From Oscillospiraceae bacterium (lineage in GTDB: Bacteria > Bacillota > Clostridia > Oscillospirales > UBA929), in NCBI GenBank assembly GCA_031282535.1, contig JAITDM010000009.1, positions 1-8,143 of the forward strand: a DNA stretch of 8,143 nt. The letters are read 5' to 3'. Shown in pieces: positions 1 through 5,129 of this stretch. The notes under the pieces were generated by a model, which was given only the letters and a program-made list of their open reading frames with translations, did not search any database and was not told where the DNA came from. A program made the position numbers and the translations under genes. Every line of letters starts with the position of its first letter. Position 1 is the first letter of the stretch.

Positions 1-8
1 CTCTCTTC

Positions 9-50
9 AACCACACAGGAGGAGCCCATCCGGGCTCCTCCTGTGTGGTT
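9..50 (-). terminator. Terminator-like 19-bp perfect hairpin downstream of motB
   Basis: Bases 9-27 and 32-50 are exact reverse complements (19 bp) around a 4-base loop (28-31). The hairpin starts 44 bases past the motB stop codon, where a terminator for the motAB transcript is expected. No run of T follows the stem on either strand (minus strand continues GAAGAGAG, plus strand GTATCGTCAA), so it is not a textbook intrinsic terminator. It could be a bidirectional terminator between convergent genes, or an RNA-stabilising 3' end. The stem is certain; the role is inferred. Confidence 0.55.
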
Positions 51-93
51 GTATCGTCAAAGGTCGTTTGCGGCCTCGGTTGTTTGCCTTGGA

Positions 94-1071
94 TTACGGA
101 GTCGTCTCCGGCGGCGGGGAGGATGCCGGGGCGGCCGTCTCCGGCGGGGGCGAGTCCGCCGTCGCACCGCTGGAATTCCCGTCGGCCGCACCGCCGGCCT
201 CGCCATCAGACTCGACCCCGGCCGCATCGCCGGGTTCCCCGCCCGCGTCCGACGCCGGGGGCGCGGTGCGGTCCGCCTTCGGGTCGTCCTCGTGGAGCAG
301 CGGCTGGGAGACCAGCAGCTCCACCCGGCGGTTGCGCTGACGGCCCTCGGGGGTGCTGTTCGTGGCGATGGGGGCGTACTCGCCGTAGCCGCGGGAGCTG
401 AAACGCGTGGGGTCGAGATCGCTGTCCTCCAGCAGCGCCATCAGGAAGTTGAGGGCGCGGCGCGCGCTGAGATGCCAGTTGGAAGGGTACTGCGACGAGT
501 GGATCGGCACATTGTCCGTGTGGCCGGCGACAATTACCTCCAACGGGAACTCGGGGTTTTGGTTGTCCCGCAAAAGCTGCGCCAGCATGTGCGCCTGCTC
601 GCGCATGCTGGGCGTGATCTCGGCGCTGCCCGAGCCAAACCAGATGTCGCTCTTCAGCGTGATCAGCACGTCCTGGCCCGTGAACGCCACGTCGATGTTG
701 TCGTCCATGTGGTTCTCGTCCACATAGTCCTGCAGGGAGTCAAACAGCGGCCAGAGTTTGATGTTGCCGTCGCCGTCGCCCTCGCCCTCGTCGTCTTCGC
801 CGGCCGGCGGCGTCGGGGTGGGGCGGAGACCGGTCCCGGGCGGCTGCATGCCGGGCGGCAATACGCCGTCTGAGCCGGGCAGCATACCGCCTCCGCCGCC
901 AAGCGCGTCCTGAAACGAGGACATGATGGCTTGGTACTTCTCAGAGTTAATCGAACTCGCCGCAAACAGCACGATAAAGAGCGCCAGCAGGAGCGTCAGC
1001 AGATCCGCGTAGGGGATGAGCCAGCTCTCGTCGGCGTGTTCTTCGTGGGGAGGTCCCTTGTGTTTGGCCAT
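94..1071 (-). CDS. motB: Flagellar motor stator protein MotB
   Basis: Stator subunit that anchors the MotA/MotB ion channel to peptidoglycan and carries the ion-binding aspartate. The 325-residue protein has a short cytoplasmic head, one membrane helix at about residues 18-38 with the conserved PYAD motif (Asp23, the proton-binding residue), a flexible linker at about 57-103 rich in Gly, Pro and acidic residues, and an OmpA-like peptidoglycan-binding domain at about 125-254. That domain shows the MotB signature GHTDNVPI, then SNWHLSARRA and NRRVELLV. A 71-residue tail (255-325) of Ala, Pro, Gly, Ser, Asp and Glu follows and is longer than usual; B. subtilis MotB is about 260 residues. The start ATG at 1071 follows AAAGGGTG on the minus strand. 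The gene lies 63 bases after motA, presumably in one transcript. The Asp channel motif and pairing with MotA argue against a plain OmpA-family protein. Confidence 0.95.
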   Translation of the reverse strand: MAKHKGPPHEEHADESWLIPYADLLTLLLALFIVLFAASSINSEKYQAIMSSFQDALGGGGGMLPGSDGVLPPGMQPPGTGLRPTPTPPAGEDDEGEGDGDGNIKLWPLFDSLQDYVDENHMDDNIDVAFTGQDVLITLKSDIWFGSGSAEITPSMREQAHMLAQLLRDNQNPEFPLEVIVAGHTDNVPIHSSQYPSNWHLSARRALNFLMALLEDSDLDPTRFSSRGYGEYAPIATNSTPEGRQRNRRVELLVSQPLLHEDDPKADRTAPPASDAGGEPGDAAGVESDGEAGGAADGNSSGATADSPPPETAAPASSPPPETTP

Positions 1072-1098
1072 GTGTTCACCCTTTCCCGACGGGTCCGC

Positions 1099-1115
1099 CC
1101 GCGCCGGCGGCGCGG
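1099..1115 (-). other. Hairpin in the motA-motB intercistronic gap
   Basis: Bases 1099-1105 and 1109-1115 are perfectly complementary (7 bp, all G/C) around a 3-base loop, inside the 63-base gap between motA and motB. No T run follows, so it should not terminate transcription. It may pause ribosomes or protect an mRNA end and so tune the MotA:MotB ratio. In G+C-rich sequence a stem this short can arise by chance. Confidence 0.35.
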
Positions 1116-1134
1116 CGCCCTGTCATCGGAGACG

Positions 1135-1947
1135 TCACGAGTCCGCCTCCGCCGCCGTTTCCGCCGCCGCTCCCTTGCCCGCCGCCTTGCCGCTGCGCTC
1201 GGAGACGGACAGGAAGGCCTGCATCCGGTCCTTGAGCATGCGCGGGTTCTGCCCTTCGCTCAGACCGATGATGCCCTCGATGGCCAGCTGCTTGACCATG
1301 ACCTCCTGCCGGGATTTCCGTTTCAGCCGGTTGGCAAAGGGGTGCCACAGCACATAGCCGGTGAAGATACCGAGCATCGTGGCGATGAACGCCGCGGAGA
1401 TCGCGTGGCCCAGTTTTTCCGTGTCATTCATCTCGGAGAGCGCGGCGATGAGGCCCAGCACCGCGCCCAGCACGCCCAGCGTGGGCGCGTAGGTGCCCGC
1501 CTGCGTGAAGATCTGGGCGTTCGCCGCGTGGCGCGCCTCCATCGACTCGATCTCCGTCGTCAGAATTTCCGCGATGTACTGGCTGTCGGCGCCGTCGGTC
1601 AGCATCTGGACGCCGCGCACGATGAGCGGCTCCTTGATGTTCTCCATCTCCTTCTCCAGCACCAGCAGACCCTCCTGCCGCGCCAGCTCGGACAAGCGAA
1701 CGATCGTGTCGATGACCTCCGCCTTACTGGTAAATTTTGCCTTTCCAAACAGGACGCCGAACAGTTTCCCCAGGTTTTTGAGCTCATTGCCCGGCGTCGC
1801 GATCGTGACGGCGCCCACCGTGCCCATGATGATGATCAAAACGGCGGCCATATTGTTCAGGGCGCTCAGGGGGACGCCCTTGAGCTGCATGCCGATCAGC
1901 ACGGACAACACGCCAATGACGACGCCGATCAGCCCCATGATATCCAC
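1135..1947 (-). CDS. motA: Flagellar motor stator protein MotA
   Basis: Proton-channel subunit of the flagellar stator, in the inner membrane, whose cytoplasmic loop pushes on the rotor protein FliG. From the GTG at 1947 it is 270 residues, the same length as B. subtilis MotA. Four membrane helices are visible at about 5-24, 33-52, 152-172 and 182-202. The large loop between helices 2 and 3 carries Arg90 and Glu98 (LARQEGLLVLE), the charged pair that contacts FliG. The channel prolines are Pro154 (TYAPTLGVLG) and Pro203 (LWHPFANRL). The Ala-rich C-terminus is probably disordered. I chose GTG 1947 because GGGAGGTGA (1963-1955) sits 7 bases before it and the protein then begins MDIMGLIG, as MotA usually does. 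The next ATG, at 1938, would be 16 bases from that site. motB follows. Confidence 0.95.
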   Translation of the reverse strand: MDIMGLIGVVIGVLSVLIGMQLKGVPLSALNNMAAVLIIIMGTVGAVTIATPGNELKNLGKLFGVLFGKAKFTSKAEVIDTIVRLSELARQEGLLVLEKEMENIKEPLIVRGVQMLTDGADSQYIAEILTTEIESMEARHAANAQIFTQAGTYAPTLGVLGAVLGLIAALSEMNDTEKLGHAISAAFIATMLGIFTGYVLWHPFANRLKRKSRQEVMVKQLAIEGIIGLSEGQNPRMLKDRMQAFLSVSERSGKAAGKGAAAETAAEADS

Positions 1948-1954
1948 AGACACA

Positions 1955-1963
1955 TCACCTCCC
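1955..1963 (-). promoter_or_regulatory. Ribosome binding site deciding the GTG start of motA
   Basis: The minus strand reads GGGAGGTGA, a near-perfect Shine-Dalgarno sequence, 7 bases before the GTG at 1947. It favours that GTG over the ATG at 1938 and rules out starts further upstream (ATG 1965, TTG 1971), which overlap the site or precede it. Confidence 0.75.
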
Positions 1964-1970
1964 ATTACCA

Positions 1971-1998
1971 ATATCGTGATATCCGGGTGCTTTATTTA
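1971..1998 (-). promoter_or_regulatory. Candidate sigma-28 (SigD/FliA) promoter for motAB
   Basis: On the minus strand a TAAA box (1998-1995) is followed after 16 bases by CACGATAT (1978-1971). The Gram-positive sigma-28 consensus is TAAA, about 15 bases, then GCCGATAT; the -10 box here matches 6 of 8 positions. A second TAAA (1994-1991) leaves only 12 bases. Transcription would start near 1965, giving a leader of about 18 bases that begins at the ribosome binding site. motAB are class III flagellar genes that commonly use this sigma factor, and a terminator lies just upstream, so a promoter is expected here. The assignment is by pattern only. Confidence 0.55.
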
Positions 1999-2019
1999 TG
2001 GTTCGGGTGTCAGAAACGC

Positions 2020-2058
2020 AAAAAAGGGACCGCGGAATCCCTGTCCGCAGTCCCTTTT
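2020..2058 (-). terminator. Rho-independent terminator after the P-loop gene
   Basis: Arms 2044-2058 and 2022-2036 form a 15-bp stem with a 7-base loop (2037-2043). On the minus strand it ends in six T (2025-2020). One position is a G-U wobble in minus-strand RNA but a C-A mismatch in plus-strand RNA, which supports a minus-strand terminator. It lies 39 bases past the stop codon of the P-loop gene and separates it from motAB. The loop with its closing A reads ACAGGGAT, which resembles a CsrA binding site. Confidence 0.9.
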
Positions 2059-2097
2059 GACAAATCAATATGGATTTCGAAGCCCGCCGCCGGCGCG

Positions 2098-2508
2098 TCA
2101 GAAATACCGGCGCAGTTTTTCGGAGGCCGTGGCCTGGTCGGCGCTGACCGTGATCGTGAAGTCGATGTTGTTGGTCTGGCCGAAGACGTCCAGCCATTCG
2201 CAGAAGGTTTCGGTCTCCCGCGCGTTCTCCACGCCCGAGACCTTGTACAGGCTGTCGATGAAGATGTGGGAGATGTCGTAGTTGCCGGCATGCAGGCCGG
2301 CGATCAGCCCGCGCAGCATGTCGTAGCCCAAAATATCGTAATCGGAGGCATTCACCAGCCTCGCCCCGTGGTGAATATCGTATGTCAGTTTCTGGCCTTT
2401 TTCGATGAGAACGACGGCGCCGGGCTCGTTGTCCACGGCGGCATTGACGAGTTCGATCATGTGTTTTGTCTTCCCGGAGCCTTTCAGGCCCATGATGAGC
2501 GTAACCAT
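2098..2508 (-). CDS. Small P-loop ATP-binding protein of unknown function
   Basis: The 136-residue protein has a Walker A motif at residues 7-14 (GLKGSGKT) and a Walker B-like strand at 81-86 (HIFIDS, Asp85), with a further beta strand TITVSAD near 118-124. This is the core of a P-loop NTPase with almost nothing added, and no signal peptide or membrane helix. I recall similar proteins of about 130 residues in many Clostridia, annotated as ATP-binding proteins or mislabelled as PilT; their role is not established. The ATG at 2508 is chosen because AAAGGGGA lies 8 bases upstream; the ATG at 2517 directly abuts that site. The gene has its own promoter and terminator and so appears monocistronic. 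Its position between pgi and motAB does not reveal its job. It lacks the hexameric ATPase features of true PilT. Confidence 0.85.
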   Translation of the reverse strand: MVTLIMGLKGSGKTKHMIELVNAAVDNEPGAVVLIEKGQKLTYDIHHGARLVNASDYDILGYDMLRGLIAGLHAGNYDISHIFIDSLYKVSGVENARETETFCEWLDVFGQTNNIDFTITVSADQATASEKLRRYF

Positions 2509-2607
2509 GAGAACCATCCCCTTTCACATTGCCCGGCGCAGCGCGGCGGACGGCGGTCGGACATCCGCCCCTCCGGGCGCACGCGCGGGTGATTTCTCCA
2601 CAACACA

Positions 2608-2636
2608 AGCATATCACACGGCGGCCGTTTTGGCAA
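2608..2636 (-). promoter_or_regulatory. Sigma-A-type promoter for the P-loop gene
   Basis: The minus strand has TTGCCA (2636-2631; 5 of 6 matches to TTGACA), a 17-base spacer and TATGCT (2613-2608; 4 of 6 matches to TATAAT). A TGA directly before the -10 box gives an extended -10 (TGn). Spacing is ideal and the site lies in an A+T-richer patch. Transcription would begin near 2601, leaving a G+C-rich leader of about 93 bases that contains a possible 6-bp stem (GGCGGA with TCCGCC). Confidence 0.65.
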
Positions 2637-2675
2637 CCTTGTTGTTTTCTTACTTTTTACACGTTTGATTGCCTC

Positions 2676-2694
2676 GTTGCCGCGAAGCGGCGAC
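2676..2694. repeat. Short hairpin in the gap downstream of pgi
   Basis: Bases 2676-2683 and 2687-2694 form an 8-bp stem with a GAA loop. One position is a G-U wobble on the plus strand and a C-A mismatch on the minus strand. On the minus strand the T run comes before the stem, so it is not a terminator for pgi. Nothing else in the window shares the sequence. Confidence 0.35.
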
Positions 2695-2713
2695 AAAAAC
2701 AAGGATTTGGGTT

Positions 2714-2735
2714 GTGGGTTGCAGGTGCAACCCAC
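2714..2735 (-). terminator. Possible terminator hairpin downstream of pgi
   Basis: Bases 2714-2722 and 2727-2735 pair perfectly (9 bp) around a 4-base loop, 21 bases past the pgi stop codon. On the minus strand the nearest T-rich run, TTGTTTTTG, comes about 11 bases after the stem rather than directly after it, so termination strength is doubtful. No better terminator is visible between pgi and the promoter of the next gene. Confidence 0.45.
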
Positions 2736-2756
2736 GTTAGGCATAAACGGCGGCGC

Positions 2757-4088
2757 TCACAGCCGGGCGCGCAGAGCCGCCCCCTGTTCCTCGTAGCCGG
2801 GTTTGCCGAGCAGCGCGAACATGTTGGCCTTGTAGGCCTCCACGCCGGGCTGGTCGAAGGGATTGACGCCCAGCATCGTGCCGGACAGCCCGCAGGAGAG
2901 CATGAAGAAGTGGAGCAGCGCGCCCAAATGGTAGGCGTCCAGCTTCGGGACATGCAGCACCACATTGGGCACGCCGCCGTCCACATGGGCGAGGTAGGTG
3001 CCCTCGAAGGCCCGGCGGTTGATGTCAAACAGCCGCATGCCGGAGAGGAAGTTCAGCCCGTCCACATCCTCCGGATCGAAAGGCACCGAGAGCAGATCGT
3101 CCGGCGTGTCGAAGACCACCACGGTCTCAAACAGGTTGCGCAGTCCCTGCTGCATGTACTGGCCCATCGAGTGCAGGTCGGCCGTGAGGTCCAGCGTCAC
3201 CGGCAGCAGGCCCTCCTGCTCCTTGCCCTCGCTTTCGCCGAAGAGCTGCTTCCACCACTCGCCGACAAAGCGGAAGCACGGCTCGTAGCAGGCCAGCACC
3301 TCCGCCGTTTTGCCCGTGCGGTAGAGCAGGGTGCGCGCTGCGGCGTACTGCCAGGCGGGGTTGTCCGCCAGCGCGCGCGCGTCGAAACGCTGCATCGCGT
3401 CGTACGCGCCCCTCAGCAGCGCGTCGGTGTCGATCCCCGCCGCCGCGATGGGCAGCAGGCCGACGGGCGTGAGGACGGAAAAACGGCCGCCGATGCCGTC
3501 CGGAATCACGAAGGTCTCGTACCCCTCCCGCTCGGCGAGACCCCGCAGCGCGCCGCGGGACTTGTCCGTCGTGGCGTAGATGCGCCGCCGCGCGCCCTCC
3601 GGGCCGTAGCGCTCCTCCAGCAGCTGCTTGAACAGGCGGAACGCGACGGCCGGCTCCGTGGTCGTGCCGGACTTGGAGATGACGTTGACCGAGAAGTCCC
3701 GGTCTCCGATGAGCGCGATCACCTCGCGCAGATAGGAGGCGCTCAGGTTGTTGCCGGCAAAGAAGATGTCCGGCGTGTCCTTCTGTTTCAAATTGTAGTT
3801 CGGCGAGCCCAGGGCCTCGACGACCGCGCGCGCCCCCAGGTAGGAGCCGCCGATCCCGATGACGACCAGGGCCTTCGCATCCGAGCGGATGCGGGCCGCC
3901 GCCGCCTTGAGGCGGTCATATTCCGCCCGGTCGTACGCGCCCGGCCAGGTGAGCCAGTCCGTGAACGCGGCGCCCAGCCCGGTGCGGGCGGACAGACTCT
4001 CGTGGGCGCCGGCCAGCTCCGGCGCCAGGTCCGAAAAGGCGCGCCTTGGCGCCGCGTCGGCCACACTCTTCCAGTTGACAGTCAGCAT
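2757..4088 (-). CDS. pgi: Glucose-6-phosphate isomerase
   Basis: Cytoplasmic enzyme that interconverts glucose 6-phosphate and fructose 6-phosphate in glycolysis and gluconeogenesis. The 443 residues match the compact Bacillus/Clostridium type (B. subtilis Pgi about 450). Two SIS sugar-phosphate domains are evident: VIGIGGSYLGARA (about 77-89) and the phosphate-binding loop SKSGTTTEP (139-147). The first family signature, GIGGRFSVLTPVG, is at 198-210 (Arg202). Catalytic-region segments are QLFGESEGKE (281-290), LHSMGQ (305-310, His306) and the second signature GVNPFDQPGVEAYK (407-420), ending in the active-site Lys420. All key residues seem present. Three ATG codons lie in tandem (4094, 4091, 4088); AGAGGG (4101-4096) is 7 bases from the third, so I start there. 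A much longer upstream reading would translate through the inverted-repeat element and is rejected. I see no convincing promoter. A glycolytic gene beside csrA may reflect insertion or rearrangement. Confidence 0.97.
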   Translation of the reverse strand: MLTVNWKSVADAAPRRAFSDLAPELAGAHESLSARTGLGAAFTDWLTWPGAYDRAEYDRLKAAAARIRSDAKALVVIGIGGSYLGARAVVEALGSPNYNLKQKDTPDIFFAGNNLSASYLREVIALIGDRDFSVNVISKSGTTTEPAVAFRLFKQLLEERYGPEGARRRIYATTDKSRGALRGLAEREGYETFVIPDGIGGRFSVLTPVGLLPIAAAGIDTDALLRGAYDAMQRFDARALADNPAWQYAAARTLLYRTGKTAEVLACYEPCFRFVGEWWKQLFGESEGKEQEGLLPVTLDLTADLHSMGQYMQQGLRNLFETVVVFDTPDDLLSVPFDPEDVDGLNFLSGMRLFDINRRAFEGTYLAHVDGGVPNVVLHVPKLDAYHLGALLHFFMLSCGLSGTMLGVNPFDQPGVEAYKANMFALLGKPGYEEQGAALRARL

Positions 4089-4102
4089 CATCATGCCCTC
4101 TT

Positions 4103-4123
4103 CCCTACGAGTTGTTGGTAGGG
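4103..4123 (-). promoter_or_regulatory. Small hairpin just before the pgi ribosome binding site
   Basis: CCCTAC (4103-4108) pairs with GTAGGG (4118-4123) around a 9-base loop. In the pgi mRNA this 6-bp stem ends only a base or two before the AGAGGG ribosome binding site, and it shares two bases with the foot of the adjacent larger hairpin (4122-4143). It could affect access of ribosomes to pgi; that is inference only. Confidence 0.3.
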
Positions 4124-4245
4124 GACGCCGCCCTCGGCGTCCCGGTGAATGCCTCGGGATTTGCATTGGGAATATTCTCGCAGGCTCTTTTGCCATATGC
4201 CCGTGTGGTGTAAAATGCGGGACGCCGAGGGCGGCGTCCCCCTAC
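4118..4245. repeat. 128-bp inverted-repeat (MITE/BIME-like) element upstream of pgi
   Basis: Bases 4118-4143 (26) recur as the reverse complement at 4219-4245, with one extra C in the second copy, separated by 75 A+T-richer bases. Each end is itself a hairpin (9-bp stem GGGACGCCG/CGGCGTCCC, 4-base loop). The outer ends read GTAGGGG and CCCCTAC. Such paired self-complementary ends fit a small non-autonomous mobile repeat or a pair of REP-type palindromes; I recall GTAGGGG-ended palindromes scattered between genes in several Clostridia. No transposase is in the window and I see no clear target-site duplication. The element fills most of the csrA-pgi gap and ends 24 bases before the pgi coding region's triple ATG. 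Confidence 0.75.
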
Positions 4246-4272
4246 GGAGGTTGCGCGCATAAACGCTGAGGA

Positions 4273-4296
4273 ATGACAAGGGCGTGCCCTTATCAT
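4273..4296 (-). terminator. Possible terminator hairpin at the end of csrA
   Basis: Arms 4286-4296 and 4273-4283 can pair over 11 positions, the innermost pair giving way to a small loop. One pair is a U-G wobble on the minus strand but a C-A mismatch on the plus strand, favouring a minus-strand role. The stem overlaps the csrA stop codon (4295-4293). The following minus-strand bases (TCCTCAGCGTTTATG) hold only a weak T run, so termination may be partial. Confidence 0.45.
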
Positions 4297-4514
4297 CCCT
4301 CTTTTTTGAGCGCCTGCGGGGGCCACAGCGCGGACCCCACGGAGTCCCGGTTGATGGTTTTGGTTCCCTCGAGCAATTCGCTGCGGAAGACCCGCACCGC
4401 CCGGGGCGCCTCCACGCCGAGGCTCACACGGTCGGCTTCCACACTGAGCACCGTGATCAGGACGTCGTCGCCCACCGAGATGGATTGATTACGCTTGCGG
4501 GTCAGCACCAGCAT
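4293..4514 (-). CDS. csrA: Carbon storage regulator CsrA (translational regulator)
   Basis: Small dimeric RNA-binding protein that binds GGA motifs in mRNA leaders; next to fliW its classic target is the flagellin mRNA. The 73 residues match the usual length (B. subtilis CsrA 74). The start MLVLTRKRNQSISVGDDV and the segment GVEAPRAVRVFRSE carry the RNA-binding residues Leu4, Arg6 and Arg44. Two usually conserved positions differ: Gln10 where Glu is common and Phe43 where His is common. The C-terminal 23 residues (51-73) do not resemble the Bacillus protein. The start at 4514 follows AAGGAGG (4529-4523) by 8 bases, and the gene begins 26 bases inside fliW in another frame, suggesting translational coupling. 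GGA triplets in the ribosome binding site could allow autoregulation, but this is inference. Confidence 0.95.
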   Translation of the reverse strand: MLVLTRKRNQSISVGDDVLITVLSVEADRVSLGVEAPRAVRVFRSELLEGTKTINRDSVGSALWPPQALKKEG

Positions 4515-4971
4515 CCGGCGTCCCTCCTTCGCACACAATCTCGCGGATCTCGTTGTAGATGGGCTGGCGCAGGCTGTAGTCGCTGCCCTCCAAAATGACC
4601 TGCCGCCCCGTGTTGTTCTTCGTGTTGATGAGGATCGGCGCCAGCAGGTTGGTGGTCATCTTCTTGAAATCCTGCGGGATGACCGCCACGGTGAGGACGA
4701 GTACGTCCTCCGTCTCCTCGACGCCGAGCTGCGTAAACACGTCCTCCGAGATCATCGGTTTGTAGTCGGAGAAGAGCTGGTAGGGGTTGATGACGGCCAG
4801 CGACACATCCGGTTTGTCCAGCGATTGGAGCCAGTGGAACGGTTCCGTGTCTTCGGTCGACAGCAGCGCGAACCGCTGGAAATCCTCCAGGCCGGGCAGC
4901 CCCTCTGAAAAGCGGATGACCTTTTGGTCGGAAATGGTGATGTCGCCAAAACGGGTCGTCGCGATTTGCAT
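4489..4971 (-). CDS. fliW: Flagellar assembly factor FliW
   Basis: FliW binds either flagellin or CsrA: as flagellin is exported, free FliW captures CsrA and relieves repression of flagellin translation. The 160-residue protein spans the whole family (B. subtilis FliW about 143). It shows MQIATTRFGDITISD at the start, the characteristic FSEGLPGLEDFQRFALL near 21-37, PFHWLQSLD near 44-52, INPYQLFSDY near 61-70, LLAPILINTKN near 107-117 and VILEGSDYSLRQPI near 124-137. The last 20 or so residues (ending GGTPDAGADPQA) go beyond the usual end and are encoded where fliW overlaps csrA. The ATG at 4971 follows GAGAGGGGA at good spacing; a start further upstream would add a low-complexity Gly/Arg leader unlike FliW. 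Likely cotranscribed with csrA from the promoter at 5051-5080. Confidence 0.96.
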   Translation of the reverse strand: MQIATTRFGDITISDQKVIRFSEGLPGLEDFQRFALLSTEDTEPFHWLQSLDKPDVSLAVINPYQLFSDYKPMISEDVFTQLGVEETEDVLVLTVAVIPQDFKKMTTNLLAPILINTKNNTGRQVILEGSDYSLRQPIYNEIREIVCEGGTPDAGADPQA

Positions 4972-5050
4972 GGAAATTCCCCTCTCTGTACGGGCGTCTC
5001 CGGACCCGGCCGCACCGGCGGACCCGCAGCCGGAGCCGCGGCCTCTTACT

Positions 5051-5080
5051 ATTATATGCGCATTGGGCCCCAAACAGCAA
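5051..5080 (-). promoter_or_regulatory. Sigma-A-type promoter for fliW-csrA
   Basis: The minus strand carries a perfect TATAAT (5056-5051). TTGCTG (5080-5075; 3 of 6 matches to TTGACA) lies 18 bases upstream. Transcription would start near 5044, leaving a G+C-rich leader of about 70 bases before fliW. The site lies in the 142-base gap after the DUF6470 gene, so fliW-csrA could be transcribed separately from flgKL. The -10 box is strong and the -35 box weak. Confidence 0.55.
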
Positions 5081-5106
5081 GCAAAACATTTTTGGCGCCC
5101 GGAGGC

Positions 5107-5129
5107 GGACGCGTCAGCCGGACGCGTCC
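5107..5129 (-). terminator. Hairpin at the end of the DUF6470 gene
   Basis: GGACGCGTC (5107-5115) and GACGCGTCC (5121-5129) pair perfectly (9 bp) around a 5-base loop, overlapping the stop codon of the DUF6470 gene. On the minus strand the stem is followed by GCCTCCGGGCGCC and then a mixed A/T run rather than a direct T run, so it may be a weak terminator or an mRNA 3'-end stabiliser between flgKL-DUF6470 and fliW-csrA. Confidence 0.45.

Noticed and set aside
1948..1971. Upstream TTG/ATG starts for motA
   Set aside because: They overlap or precede the GGGAGGTGA ribosome binding site, and the TTG lies within the proposed -10 box.
2676..2694. Hairpin as a pgi terminator
   Set aside because: On the minus strand its T run lies before the stem and nothing T-rich follows; the plus strand has no gene here to terminate.
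2529..4121. A long plus-strand reading frame (530 codons) opposite pgi
   Set aside because: It is antisense to pgi, whose motifs are complete. The frame is open because of the high G+C codon pattern, and its protein is Arg/Val/Ala-rich with no recognisable domain. Other long plus-strand frames (43-873, 931-2592, 4787-6679) are rejected for the same reason.
4095..4196. An upstream start for pgi adding 34 residues
   Set aside because: It would translate through the inverted-repeat element, and the added residues are Arg/Pro-rich and unlike any Pgi N-terminus. The AGAGGG site next to the ATG cluster supports the later start.
4144..4218. A pgi promoter inside the inverted-repeat element (TTTACA near 4212)
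   Set aside because: No -10 box occurs at 16-18 bases spacing, so the match to a -35 box alone is not enough.
4118..4245. CRISPR-like repeat pair
   Set aside because: Only two copies exist and they are inverted relative to each other, with no direct repeats, regular spacers or cas genes.
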